From UMGS1933 sp051891435 (GTDB taxonomy: Bacteria > Bacillota > Clostridia > TANB77 > CAG-508), in contig JBJFFE010000041.1 of NCBI GenBank assembly GCA_051891435.1, positions 1-46,147 of the forward strand: a stretch of 46,147 nt of DNA, given 5' to 3'. A program made the position numbers and the translations under genes. The notes under the pieces were generated by a model. The model saw only the letters and a list, made by a program, of their open reading frames with translations. It made no database searches and was not told the origin of the DNA. This document shows positions 26,212 to 34,379 of the stretch, piece by piece. How positions within the stretch are numbered: the stretch's first letter is position 1; every line of letters begins with the position of its first letter.

Positions 26212-26736
26212 ATGCCAAGAAATTTTAATAAATATCAATATGAAACAAGCCCAAGAAAACTTGAACCAGAATATGCACCTAAAAAAAATACTTATAAAGG
26301 CAAAAAAAGCACAGCAAGAAAACCAGAAGAAAAAGTAAAAAAGATAAATAAAAAACAACAACAAGAAGAAAGAAGAAAACACAGAAAAATAATTATGTAT
26401 GTAACACTTGCTTTCGCAGTACTTTTTGCAATGTGCTATAGAAATGCACAAATAGATGAAAATTTCGAAGAGGTTCAGGACTTGAAAAAAGAATTAGCTT
26501 TAGTAGAAAAAGAAAATTCTCAATTAGAGCTATCGATAGAAAGTAATTTAAATTTAAGCAATATAGAACAACAGGCAAAAGAATTACTAGGAATGCAGAA
26601 ATTAACAAATAAACAAATTGTATATGTTGATCTAGAAAAAGATGACCATATAGAAGTAGCATCGGAAAGTGTAAAGATAGAAGAACCATCTACAATACAA
26701 AAGATAATAGATATAATAACAGGATTATTTAAATAA
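26212..26736 (+). CDS. ftsL: FtsL-like bitopic cell-division protein
   Basis: This 174-residue protein has a long Lys/Gln-rich cytoplasmic tail (1-60), one membrane segment at about 62-80 (KIIMYVTLAFAVLFAMCY), then a coiled-coil (DLKKELALVEKENSQLELSIES) and an acidic end. Size, topology and position between rsmH and the PBP fit FtsL, which with DivIC activates septal FtsW/PBP synthesis. FtsL proteins share little sequence, so the call leans on layout and synteny. AAAGGAGGTGC precedes the ATG. Confidence 0.75.
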   Translation: MPRNFNKYQYETSPRKLEPEYAPKKNTYKGKKSTARKPEEKVKKINKKQQQEERRKHRKIIMYVTLAFAVLFAMCYRNAQIDENFEEVQDLKKELALVEKENSQLELSIESNLNLSNIEQQAKELLGMQKLTNKQIVYVDLEKDDHIEVASESVKIEEPSTIQKIIDIITGLFK

Positions 26737-26762
26737 AAAGTAATCCTGCTTTTTATTTAAAT
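26727..26762 (+). terminator. Hairpin overlapping the ftsL stop codon
   Basis: ATTTAAATAAAAAG pairs with CTTTTTATTTAAAT over 14 bp across TAATCCTG. It lies at the end of mraZ-rsmH-ftsL and probably ends or weakens that transcript. Confidence 0.65.
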
Positions 26763-26827
26763 AAATTATTATTTTCTATGGTATTTCAAAAATATTAATG
26801 CTATAATATCGGCAGAGGTTGATGAAG

Positions 26828-27940
26828 ATGATAGACGAAGAAATAATTAAAAAATTTAACATACCAGGAAATTTAGTAGAATTAAAACAAAAAACAAATG
26901 GTAATATAAATAAAACATATGTTGCAATTTATGATGAAGATGGAAAAACAAGTAAGTATCTGATACAGCAAATTAATAATAATGTATTTAAAAATCCTTA
27001 TGAACTTATGGACAATATAGAAAATGTTACAACATTTTACCAAAAAGAATTAGACAAAAACGATGATAGAGAACATAAGACTTTAAAAGTAATAAAAACA
27101 ATCAATAATGCAAATTTGATTGTGTGTAAAAATGAGCTAAATGAAGAAGAATTTTATAGAGCATATAATTTTATAGATAATTCTGTTTGTTATGATTCTT
27201 CAGAAGATATAGAAGTGGTTAGAAATACTGGTAAAGCTTTTGGAAATTTTCAGAAAATATTACATGGTTATCCAATGGAAACCTTAGTAGAAACAATAAA
27301 AGACTTTCATAATACAAAAAAAAGATTTACAGATTTTGAAAAAGATGTGAAAAAAGATGTTGCAAAAAGAGTGAATACTGTAGATAAGGAAATACAATTT
27401 ATTCTAGATAGAAAAAACTTATGCTGTTTGATTGTAGATAAATTAGAAAACAAAGAAATACCATATAGAGTTACACATAATGATACTAAAGTAAATAATG
27501 TAATGATGAATAAGCAAACAAAGGATTTCTTAGCAGTTATTGACCTAGACACAGTAATGCCAGGAAGTGGATTATATGATTATGGAGATGGAATAAGGTC
27601 AGCAGCATCTAATGCAGTAGAAGATGAAAAAGATTTAAGTAAAGTCTTCATAAAAAATGATTTATTTGAGGCATACACAGATGGATATTTAAGTGAACTT
27701 GCACCATATATAACTGAAGAAGAAGTAAGATTAATGGGAGAATCCATAAAACTTATGACATTTGAACTAGGTATAAGATTTTTAAACGACTATATTAATG
27801 GAGATACATATTTTAAATGTGACTATGAAGAACATAATTTAGATAGAGCAAGAAATCAATTAAAATTAGTAGAAGATATAGAAAATAAAATGGATTATAT
27901 TAATTCATATATTTGGAAAAGCTATAAAAGATATTGCTAA
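26828..27940 (+). CDS. Aminoglycoside-phosphotransferase-fold sugar kinase, NahK-like
   Basis: The product is about 370 residues. The kinase loop VTHNDTKVNNVM (Brenner HxDxxxxN) and the metal motif AVIDLDTVMPGSGLYDYGDGIR match N-acetylhexosamine 1-kinase (NahK/LnpB) better than antibiotic kinases or choline kinases. The N-terminal lobe (GNINKTYVAI, KYLIQQIN) fits. The reaction would be ATP plus GlcNAc or GalNAc to the 1-phosphate, the substrate of the pyrophosphorylase at 10092. I favour ATG 26828 with AGAGG ten bases upstream; ATG 26822 and TTG 26819 are closer to that site. It interrupts the dcw cluster and has its own terminator. Confidence 0.75.
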   Translation: MIDEEIIKKFNIPGNLVELKQKTNGNINKTYVAIYDEDGKTSKYLIQQINNNVFKNPYELMDNIENVTTFYQKELDKNDDREHKTLKVIKTINNANLIVCKNELNEEEFYRAYNFIDNSVCYDSSEDIEVVRNTGKAFGNFQKILHGYPMETLVETIKDFHNTKKRFTDFEKDVKKDVAKRVNTVDKEIQFILDRKNLCCLIVDKLENKEIPYRVTHNDTKVNNVMMNKQTKDFLAVIDLDTVMPGSGLYDYGDGIRSAASNAVEDEKDLSKVFIKNDLFEAYTDGYLSELAPYITEEEVRLMGESIKLMTFELGIRFLNDYINGDTYFKCDYEEHNLDRARNQLKLVEDIENKMDYINSYIWKSYKRYC

Positions 27941-27972
27941 GATTAAACGATTATAGCAAAAAGGATTTAAAC

Positions 27973-28041
27973 AAAGAGAAAAGGAACTTAAAACTATAAT
28001 TAGAAAAATAATTATACTTTTAAGTTCCTTTTCTTTTTTTT
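27973..28041. terminator. Long hairpin terminator between convergent genes
   Basis: The 27973-28002 arm (AAAGAGAAAAGGAACTTAAA...) pairs with 28009-28036 with one small bulge, followed by a long T-run. It ends the kinase gene and lies just past the end of the coiled-coil gene. Confidence 0.85.
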
Positions 28042-28058
28042 GAAATTAAGTAAATAAA

Positions 28059-28526
28059 TTATACTGATTGCTGCTCTAAAATAGAAATTCTAATGTCGTG
28101 ATCCTCTACTTTGCGATTTAAAGAATTAATACTTTCTTCTTGAATTTCTTGCTTTTCTTGATGCATAGCATATCCATCAAATAATGCAGGAATTTTAACC
28201 ATAACTTGATCTTCAATTAACACTATAGATCTTTGGATATCAGCTAAAATATGTTCAATATTGTCAAACTTCTTATCGTGTTCATCGAGTCTCTTATCAA
28301 TCTTTTCAAATCTCTCATCGACTTTTTCAAATCTTTCATCAACCTTGTCAAATTTTTCGTATACATCCTTTTGAAATTTATCAATTCTGTTGTCAACCTT
28401 TTCAAATCTCTCGTCAATCTTGTCAAATCTCTCATCAATCTTGTCAAATCTCTCATCAATCTTGTCAAATTTCTCATCAATCTTGTCAAATTCCTTATAT
28501 ACATTCTTTTCAAATTCAGCAGACAT
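28059..28526 (-). CDS. Heptad-repeat coiled-coil protein
   Basis: This 155-residue protein has residues about 8-90 as near-perfect heptads of the form FDKIDER / FEKVDER, repeated some twelve times, which also makes 21-base repeats in the DNA. The end (SIVLIEDQVMVKIPALFDGYAMHQ and a last helix) is not repetitive. AAGGAGGTGAG precedes the ATG. A candidate promoter on the minus strand (TTGCAT, 17 bases, TATTAT) lies about 60 bases upstream. Such short charged coiled-coil proteins are common next to phage or accessory genes. No function can be assigned. A long frame on the opposite strand is only the shadow of the repeats. Confidence 0.75.
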   Translation of the reverse strand: MSAEFEKNVYKEFDKIDEKFDKIDERFDKIDERFDKIDERFEKVDNRIDKFQKDVYEKFDKVDERFEKVDERFEKIDKRLDEHDKKFDNIEHILADIQRSIVLIEDQVMVKIPALFDGYAMHQEKQEIQEESINSLNRKVEDHDIRISILEQQSV

Positions 28527-28716
28527 ATTCTCACCTCCTTAAAATCTTAGAATGAAATTATAATAACACTAATTTTATAAAAATGCAATACTAAAAATGA
28601 AAAAATTGACAAAAAAACAATCAGATGAAAAACGAACCTCATTTGCATGAAAAGTTGATAAAAAACAATGTTTATGTTTACAAAATTACATATTAAATAT
28701 CAAATTGAATATATTT

Positions 28717-28747
28717 AAAATAGAGATTAATTTAATCTCTATTTTTT
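28717..28747. terminator. Isolated palindrome with T-run
   Basis: AAAATAGAGATTAA pairs with TTTAATCTCTATTTT. No plus-strand gene ends nearby. The same block, preceded by TTGAATATATT, ends the FprA gene at 34073, so this may be a copied terminator left without its gene. Confidence 0.55.
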
Positions 28748-28799
28748 ATATTCTATAACGTAAATTGTAGTTTGGAGGGGAAATGTTTATGGCAAACGT

Positions 28800-28870
28800 T
28801 GTAGGGGTCGGTCTTGACCGACCCGATAATATGACATTCTTTAACGGTCTGGTCAAGACCAGCCCCTACA
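28800..28870. repeat. Repeat family E, GTAGGGG-ended palindrome
   Basis: TGTAGGGGTCGGTCTTGACC (28800-28819) pairs with GGTCAAGACCAGCCCCTACA (28851-28870), 19 of 20 positions. A half-related end lies at 35847. It looks like a small non-autonomous or REP-type element. Together with the palindrome at 28717 it is all I see in the 400-base gap 28527-28928. Confidence 0.75.
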
Positions 28871-28928
28871 CCTATTGCAATGAAATTTTTTCCACAAATT
28901 ACAATTTGATATTTATAAGGAGAAAGTT

Positions 28929-30903
28929 ATGAAAGCTACAAATATTAGTAGAAAAAAAAGATTAATGAAAATGCTTATTGTAGCATTTGTAATATGTAAT
29001 TTGTTAATCGTAAGAGTTGGATTTATACAATTTGCTCAAGGTTCTGAACTAAAGGCAAAAGCATATGCTCAGCAGACTTTAAATAGAAATATTAATCCCA
29101 AAAGAGGTACAATTTGGGATGCAACAGGAAAGGTGGCACTTGCAGTAAGTGCGAGTGTTGAAACAGTTTCAGTAAATCCAACTAATATCGCAAAGGCAGA
29201 TAAAGAAAGAGTATCAAGGGCATTAGCAGATATTTTTAGTTTAGATTATGAGACTGTTTTTAAAAAGGTAAGTAAAAACAGTTCAATAGAAACAATAGTT
29301 AAAAAAGTTGATAAAGAACAAACAGACAAATTAAGAGTTTGGATGCAAGAAAATGATATAACAACTGGAATAAATATAGATGAAGATTCAAAAAGATATT
29401 ATCCATATAGTACTTTAGCTGCAAATGTGATTGGATTTACTGGTAGTGATAATCAGGGGTTAGATGGAATAGAAATCCGTTACGATGAAATACTAAAAGG
29501 AACTCAAGGAAAAATTTTAAAACTAACTGATGCTACAGGAAGCAATATGGAAAAAGAAGGAGAAGATTACATAGCAGCAATAAATGGTGATGATTTGATT
29601 CTTTCAATAGATATGACAGTACAAGGAATAGCAGAAAAATATTTGAGTGAAGCTTGTATTGATAATAAGTGTACAGATGGTGGAAATGTTATAATAATGA
29701 ATCCAAAAACTGGAGACATTTTGGCTTTAGCATCATATCCAAGTTATGACTTAAATTCACCATATACCATAAATAATGAAGAACTAGCAGCAGCTTGGGA
29801 TACTTTAGAATCAAGTGAAAAATCAAAAGCTTTACAACAAATGTGGAGAAATAAAGCAATATCAGATACATATGAACCAGGTTCAACCTTCAAATTAGTA
29901 ACTGCTTCTGCTGCCATAGAAGAGGGAATTGTAACAGACATTGATAAAGTAAGCTTTTGCTGTACAGGTTCTATTAATATAGCTGGAACCAGAATAAAAT
30001 GTTGGAGGTATTACAGACCACATGGATCAGAAAGTTTAAGACTAGCGCTTATGAACTCTTGTAATCCGGTATTTATTGGACTTGGACAACAAATAGGAGT
30101 AAAAGCATATTATAGCTATTTAGAAAAATTTGGACTACTTGCAAAAACAGGAATTGATTTACCAGGTGAGGCAAATAGTATATTTTTAAAAGAAGAAAAA
30201 GTGGGACCAGTAGAACTTGCAACAATCAGTTTTGGACAGAGATTTGAGGTAACACCAATGCAAATGATAAAAATGGTAGGAACAATTGCAAACTTTGGAA
30301 AAAGTGTAACTCCAAGAGTAGTAAAAGCAAGAATTAATAGTCAAACAGGAGAAAGAACAGACTTTGAAGCAGAACAAGGACAACAGGTCATCTCAGAAGA
30401 AACTGCAAAGAAAGTACTAAGTATGATGAACTCAGTAGTATCAGAAGGAACTGGAAAAAATGCACAAGTAGCCGGATATTCAATAGGAGGAAAAACAGGA
30501 ACATCAGAAGATCGGTGTAAACACAGGAAAATATGTAACATCATTTATAGGTGTAGCTAACACAGAAGACCCAGAACTTGTTATATTAATAGTATTATAT
30601 AATCCAACAGGAGAAGGAGGGCACCAAGGAGGTGGGGTCGCAGCACCAATTGCATCACAAATACTAGGAGAGGTACTACCATATTTAGAAGTTACCAAAA
30701 GTCAAGAGGAAGAAAATACCGTTCAAGTGGAAATGCCAGAACTAACAGGAATGACAATAAAAGAAGCAAAACAAATACTTACAGAATTGGGCTTGGAATA
30801 TGAGATAGATACAGATAATTTAGAAGCTGTAATAACAGACCAATTACCTAAAAAAGGAATTGGAATAAACCAAGGAACGAAAGTAATTTTATATAGTAAT
30901 TAA
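28929..30903 (+). CDS. FtsI/SpoVD-type transpeptidase with PASTA, needs a +1 shift at CGG
   Basis: The product would be about 657 residues: 528 in the first frame and 129 in the second. It has an N-terminal anchor (LMKMLIVAFVICNLLIVRV), dimer domain (NINPKRGTIWD), active-site SxxK in YEPGSTFKLVTA, SxN in MNSCNPV, and KTG in GGKTGTSED. The break is just after KTGT: the frame reads GAT CGG TGT and stops 15 codons later. Skipping C30513 gives GGT GTA AAC and VNTGKYVTSFIGVA, then one PASTA domain (MPELTGMTIKEAKQIL). It cross-links septal or spore peptidoglycan. It is the usual partner of FtsW, which has the same lesion type in this window. AAGGAG precedes the ATG. Confidence 0.88.
30513..30516 (+). 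other. +1 frameshift site 3: GAT CGG T
   Basis: In-frame CGG at 30513-30515 after Asp GAT. Skipping C30513 gives GGT (Gly). The predicted tryptic peptide across the site is TGTSEDGVNTGK. The zero frame stops after 15 codons. Confidence 0.8.
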
Positions 30904-31103
30904 TTTTGACGGAGAAAAAAATCATTAGATCTGAAAATATAATATCAGCCGTTTTGTATATTTTATAAAAAATTAAATTTGACAGTCCGCAGATCACGGG
31001 GGAAGACCCGCGTACGCCTTGGAAAATTTAATTTTTTAGAAAATCATACAAAAGGTAGGCTGATTATAATAATTTAGAAAAATGATTTTTTTCTCCGTCA
31101 AAA
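30904..31103. terminator. 23-bp terminator palindrome split by a family A repeat
   Basis: TTTTGACGGAGAAAAAAATC plus ATT (30904-30926) is the exact reverse complement of 31081-31103. The stem would end the PBP gene. Repeat A copy 2 lies inside the loop, as if inserted into an existing terminator. Confidence 0.75.
30945..31063 (+). repeat. Repeat family A, copy 2
   Basis: A 119-bp copy with the TCAGCCGTTTTGTATA and CATACAAAAGGTAGGCTGA ends. The inner stem differs from copies 1 and 4 on both arms together (AAAAAATTAAATTT against AAATTTAATTTTTT), so pairing is kept. Confidence 0.9.
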
Positions 31104-31192
31104 AAGCATAGAAACAGTACAAAAAAAAACAAAAACATGTGTTATATTTATACAAAATATGATAAAATGATCTTGAAAGATTGAGGAAGCAA

Positions 31193-31930
31193 ATGAAAAA
31201 AAGAAGAAGTAAAAATAAAAAGAAAATACAACAACTGCTAGCTATATTAATATTTGTAATTTGTGCAATATTAGTTTGTTTGAATACACCTGATAATATA
31301 GAAAACACATTAAATAACACTACTATAAATGAAGTTGTTACATATTTTAATATAGACGACATTCCAGATTATACAAATGAAATTTATATAACTATAAATA
31401 ATAATGTGCCATATTTTAATGAAGAAGATTATACAACTGAAAGCTTTGAAATATATAGTGAATTAGACAATTTAGGAAGATGCGGAGTAGCATATGCAAA
31501 TATTTGTAAAGAAATAATGCCAACAGAAGAAAGAGGAGATATTAGTAATATAAAACCAACAGGCTGGGAGCAAGAAAAGTATAATGGAGAATATTTATTT
31601 AACAGATGCCATTTAATAGGACATCAATTAGCAGGAGAAAATGCAAATGAATTAAATCTAATTACTGGAACTAGGTACTTTAATGTTGAGGGAATGTTAC
31701 CATTTGAAAATCAAGTGGCAAATTATATTAGAGAAAATAAGGAAAATCATGTTTTATATAGAGTAACGCCAATTTTTAAAGGAAAAAATCTCTTAGCAAG
31801 TGGTGTGGAAATAGAAGCATATTCTGTAGAAGATAATGGTGAAGGTGTATGTTTTAATGTGTATGTATATAATGTACAACCTGGAGTTAATATAAATTAT
31901 AAAACTGGGAAAAGCTCTCTAGAAAACTGA
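31193..31930 (+). CDS. Secreted or anchored DNA/RNA non-specific endonuclease (EndA-like)
   Basis: The product is about 245 residues. A basic start and hydrophobic segment (LLAILIFVICAILVCL) form a signal or anchor. The beta-beta-alpha metal nuclease core is seen in YLFNRCHLIGHQLAGENANE followed by NLITGTRYFN; the usual DRGH is NRCH here, as in many clostridial members. Streptococcal EndA degrades one strand of DNA during uptake, which would fit with comM and dprA in this genome, but a general scavenging role is equally possible. The ATG at 31193 has GAGG six bases upstream; the TTG at 31181 lies before it and is rejected. Confidence 0.85.
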   Translation: MKKRRSKNKKKIQQLLAILIFVICAILVCLNTPDNIENTLNNTTINEVVTYFNIDDIPDYTNEIYITINNNVPYFNEEDYTTESFEIYSELDNLGRCGVAYANICKEIMPTEERGDISNIKPTGWEQEKYNGEYLFNRCHLIGHQLAGENANELNLITGTRYFNVEGMLPFENQVANYIRENKENHVLYRVTPIFKGKNLLASGVEIEAYSVEDNGEGVCFNVYVYNVQPGVNINYKTGKSSLEN

Positions 31931-31949
31931 AAAATCTAGAGAGTTTGTT
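31917..31949 (+). terminator. Terminator of the nuclease gene
   Basis: CTCTCTAGA pairs with TCTAGAGAG across a loop that includes the stop codon, followed by TTTGTTG. Confidence 0.75.
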
Positions 31950-32056
31950 GTATTTTTTAATAAAGTATATTATAATTAAACTAGTTTTTTATCTTTCTAC
32001 TATTATTCAATGGTAGATTAATTTCCCCAAAAATATAATTAGGAGAGTGATGGTTA

Positions 32057-32779
32057 TTGAATTTAGGCTTTTTTAAAAATCTAGAAAACAATCTAAAAAA
32101 TAGGGAGGTAAAAAAAGAAATAAATAGATTTATAGAAGAATTATCTAATAATTTTAAAGAAAAGGCAAATAATAAAACAATGAATATTGAAGATATAGAA
32201 AAAGAATATAAATTAGCATATGATTCTTCGTGTAGTTTAATATCAAAACGTAATGAAATATTACAAAGCTATGCAAAAGGGCTAGAAAATGAAGAAAAAT
32301 TGTATTATATTTCATACAAAAATGATTTTAATGATACTTATAAAATTCTTGAATTTAATAATATAGGTGAACAAGACTCATTTTACTTACCTAAAGAAGA
32401 ATTACCTAAAAATATATCAGTAGATAAAGTCATTAAAAAAGTCAATAATCAATTTAGAATAGATGAAGAAAGTACCAAAGAAATTATGGATAAAATTGAA
32501 GATAGCGCTAAAGAAATAGCAAATAAGCAAAATGATGAACTAAATAAGTATAGAGAGGAAGATTGTTTATATCAAGTTGTTAAGTTGAGTTTACATGGTG
32601 CATATCTACAAAATAAAAATAATAATGTTATTTTTGAAGAAGTCGATATTCCCAAAGACCTTAAAAATGTGATTTCGAATGATTATATTCTAAGATATAA
32701 GAATGGAACATATATCTTTGAAGAAGAATTAACAGATGAGTTTTTTGATAGTTTAGTAGAAATTAATAAGAAAAAATAG
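32057..32779 (+). CDS. Unrecognised charged helical protein
   Basis: This 240-residue protein starts at TTG with AGGAGAG nine bases upstream. It has no signal peptide or membrane segment. It is rich in Lys, Glu and Asn and mostly helical, with coiled-coil-like stretches (LENNLKNREVKKEINRFIEELS; EESTKEIMDKIEDSAKEIANK). I do not recognise a family. It lies alone between the nuclease and FprA genes, in a part of the dcw cluster that seems to have taken in extra genes. Confidence 0.55.
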   Translation: MNLGFFKNLENNLKNREVKKEINRFIEELSNNFKEKANNKTMNIEDIEKEYKLAYDSSCSLISKRNEILQSYAKGLENEEKLYYISYKNDFNDTYKILEFNNIGEQDSFYLPKEELPKNISVDKVIKKVNNQFRIDEESTKEIMDKIEDSAKEIANKQNDELNKYREEDCLYQVVKLSLHGAYLQNKNNNVIFEEVDIPKDLKNVISNDYILRYKNGTYIFEEELTDEFFDSLVEINKKK

Positions 32780-32793
32780 AAAACATATAAATA

Positions 32794-32823
32794 TTGAAAT
32801 TAAATATGAAAATGTGGTATACT
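32794..32823 (+). promoter_or_regulatory. Promoter of the FprA gene
   Basis: TTGAAA at 32794-32799, 18 bases, TATACT at 32818-32823. It overlaps the upstream GTG at 32814, which rules out that start for the gene. Confidence 0.65.
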
Positions 32824-32849
32824 TCAAACAAAAGAGGAAGGTGGATAAA

Positions 32850-34007
32850 ATGAGATTTAATGTAACCGATAAAATAGAATATATAGGGGTAAATGATAAG
32901 ACTTTAGATTTATTCGAGAGTCAATATATTATTCCAAATGGAGTGTCATATAATTCATATATAATTAAGGATGAAAAAATTGTTATAATGGATACAGTTG
33001 ATAAAAGAGCAACTAATGAATGGTTCGAAAATATAGAAGCAACATTAAATGGTAAAAAAGTAGATTATTTAGTAATTTCACATTTAGAGCCAGATCATTC
33101 TGCTAACATACAATTATTAGCAGAAAAGTATCCAGAAATGAAAATTATATTAAACCAAAAAACTGCAAGTATGATGAAGCAATTTTTTGATTTAGATTTA
33201 TCTAGTAGATATGTTCTTGTAAAAGAAGGAGATATTATAGATACTGGAGAGCATAAACTACAATTCTTTATGGCTCCTATGGTACATTGGCCAGAAGTAA
33301 TGGTAACATATGAACAAACAGAAAAAATTTTATTTAGCGCAGATGGATTTGGAAAGTTTGGAACATTAGATACTGAAGAAGATTGGACATGTGAGGCTAG
33401 AAGATATTATATCAACATTGTAGGAAAATATGGGGCACAAGTTCAACAATTATTAAAAAAAGCGGCAAGCTTAGATATAAAAATGATATGCCCATTACAT
33501 GGACCTATTCTAAAAGATAATTTAAGTTATTATATAAATAAATATGATATATGGAGTAGCTATAAACCAGAGGATGATGGTGTATTAATAGCATATAATT
33601 CTATTCATGGAAATACAAGAAAGGCAGTAGAAAAACTAGAAGAAATGCTAAAAGAAAATGGTGCAAAAAAAGTAGTTGTAAGTGACTTAGCAAGAGATGA
33701 TATGGCAGAAACTATTGAAGATGCTTTTAGATATGATAAATTAATTATTGCTTCTCCAACATATGATGCAGGATTATTTCCAACTACAGAAAAATTTTTA
33801 AGACATTTAAAACATAAAAATTATCAAAATAGAAAAATAGGTATAATAGAAAATGGATCATGGGCGCCTATGGCAGCAAAGCTTATGAAAGATATAATAA
33901 AAGATATGAAAGATATAGAAATATGTAATACAGTAGTTACAATAAAAACCAGATTAAATGACGAATCTGAGGAAAAAATGGAAGCTCTAGTTAAAGAAAT
34001 TTTATAA
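32850..34007 (+). CDS. FprA-family A-type flavoprotein (flavodiiron protein)
   Basis: The product is about 385 residues. The N-terminal metallo-beta-lactamase-fold di-iron domain has the ligands in HLEPDHSANI, MVHWPEVMVTY, FSADGFGKFG and CPLHGPILKD. The C-terminal flavodoxin domain (from about 248) has the FMN loop YNSIHGNTRKAVE and IIASPTYDAGLFP. Flavodiiron proteins reduce O2 to water or NO to N2O and protect anaerobes. The ATG at 32850 has GAGGAAGGTGG upstream and fits the promoter. Single-gene unit with a terminator. Confidence 0.93.
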   Translation: MRFNVTDKIEYIGVNDKTLDLFESQYIIPNGVSYNSYIIKDEKIVIMDTVDKRATNEWFENIEATLNGKKVDYLVISHLEPDHSANIQLLAEKYPEMKIILNQKTASMMKQFFDLDLSSRYVLVKEGDIIDTGEHKLQFFMAPMVHWPEVMVTYEQTEKILFSADGFGKFGTLDTEEDWTCEARRYYINIVGKYGAQVQQLLKKAASLDIKMICPLHGPILKDNLSYYINKYDIWSSYKPEDDGVLIAYNSIHGNTRKAVEKLEEMLKENGAKKVVVSDLARDDMAETIEDAFRYDKLIIASPTYDAGLFPTTEKFLRHLKHKNYQNRKIGIIENGSWAPMAAKLMKDIIKDMKDIEICNTVVTIKTRLNDESEEKMEALVKEIL

Positions 34008-34072
34008 TGAGTTTTGTAAAAGTTATTCTTGTATAAATCATTAATCATTTTATATAAAATATTGAATATATT

Positions 34073-34103
34073 AAATAGGGATTAGTTATAATCTCTATTT
34101 TTT
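34073..34103 (+). terminator. Terminator of the FprA gene
   Basis: AAATAGGGATTA pairs with TAATCTCTATTT and runs into TTT. It closely resembles the isolated palindrome at 28717. Confidence 0.75.
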
Positions 34104-34286
34104 AGTTAATGTTCAGCCCCAGTATTACCGATTACTATAGTGTCAGCCGTTTTGTATATTTTATAAAAAATTAAATTTGACAGTCCTTTGAGACGGGGGA
34201 AGACCCGCGTACGCCTTGGAGAATTTAATTTTTTAGAAAATCATACAAAAGGTAGGCTGACTAAAAGAATTTACTGAACATTAACT
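34104..34286. repeat. 13-bp inverted repeat flanking repeat A copy 3
   Basis: AGTTAATGTTCAG (34104-34116) and CTGAACATTAACT (34274-34286) are exact reverse complements on either side of copy 3. As at 30904, a family A element lies inside an older palindrome. Confidence 0.7.
34143..34260 (+). repeat. Repeat family A, copy 3
   Basis: 118 bp, same orientation. The inner stem is like copy 2 (AAAAAATTAAATTT / GAATTTAATTTTTT) but the tip (CCTTTGAGACGGGG) is like copy 1, so stem and tip vary separately. It fills most of the 370-base gap before murE. Confidence 0.9.
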
Positions 34287-34379
34287 ATTTTTTGCTAAAA
34301 ATTTCCTAAAAAAACTATACAAAATAGTAAATTAATTATATAATATGATAGTAATATAAAACTAAGGGAAGGTGGCTAA

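Noticed and set aside
26828..27940. Antibiotic-resistance aminoglycoside kinase
   Set aside because: The motifs THNDTKVNN and IDLDTVMPG fit N-acetylhexosamine 1-kinases; no resistance-gene context is present.
28251..28550. 99-residue hydrophobic frame opposite the coiled-coil gene
   Set aside because: It is the complement of the 21-base heptad repeats, with no ribosome site; its hydrophobic pattern follows from the reversed charged codons.
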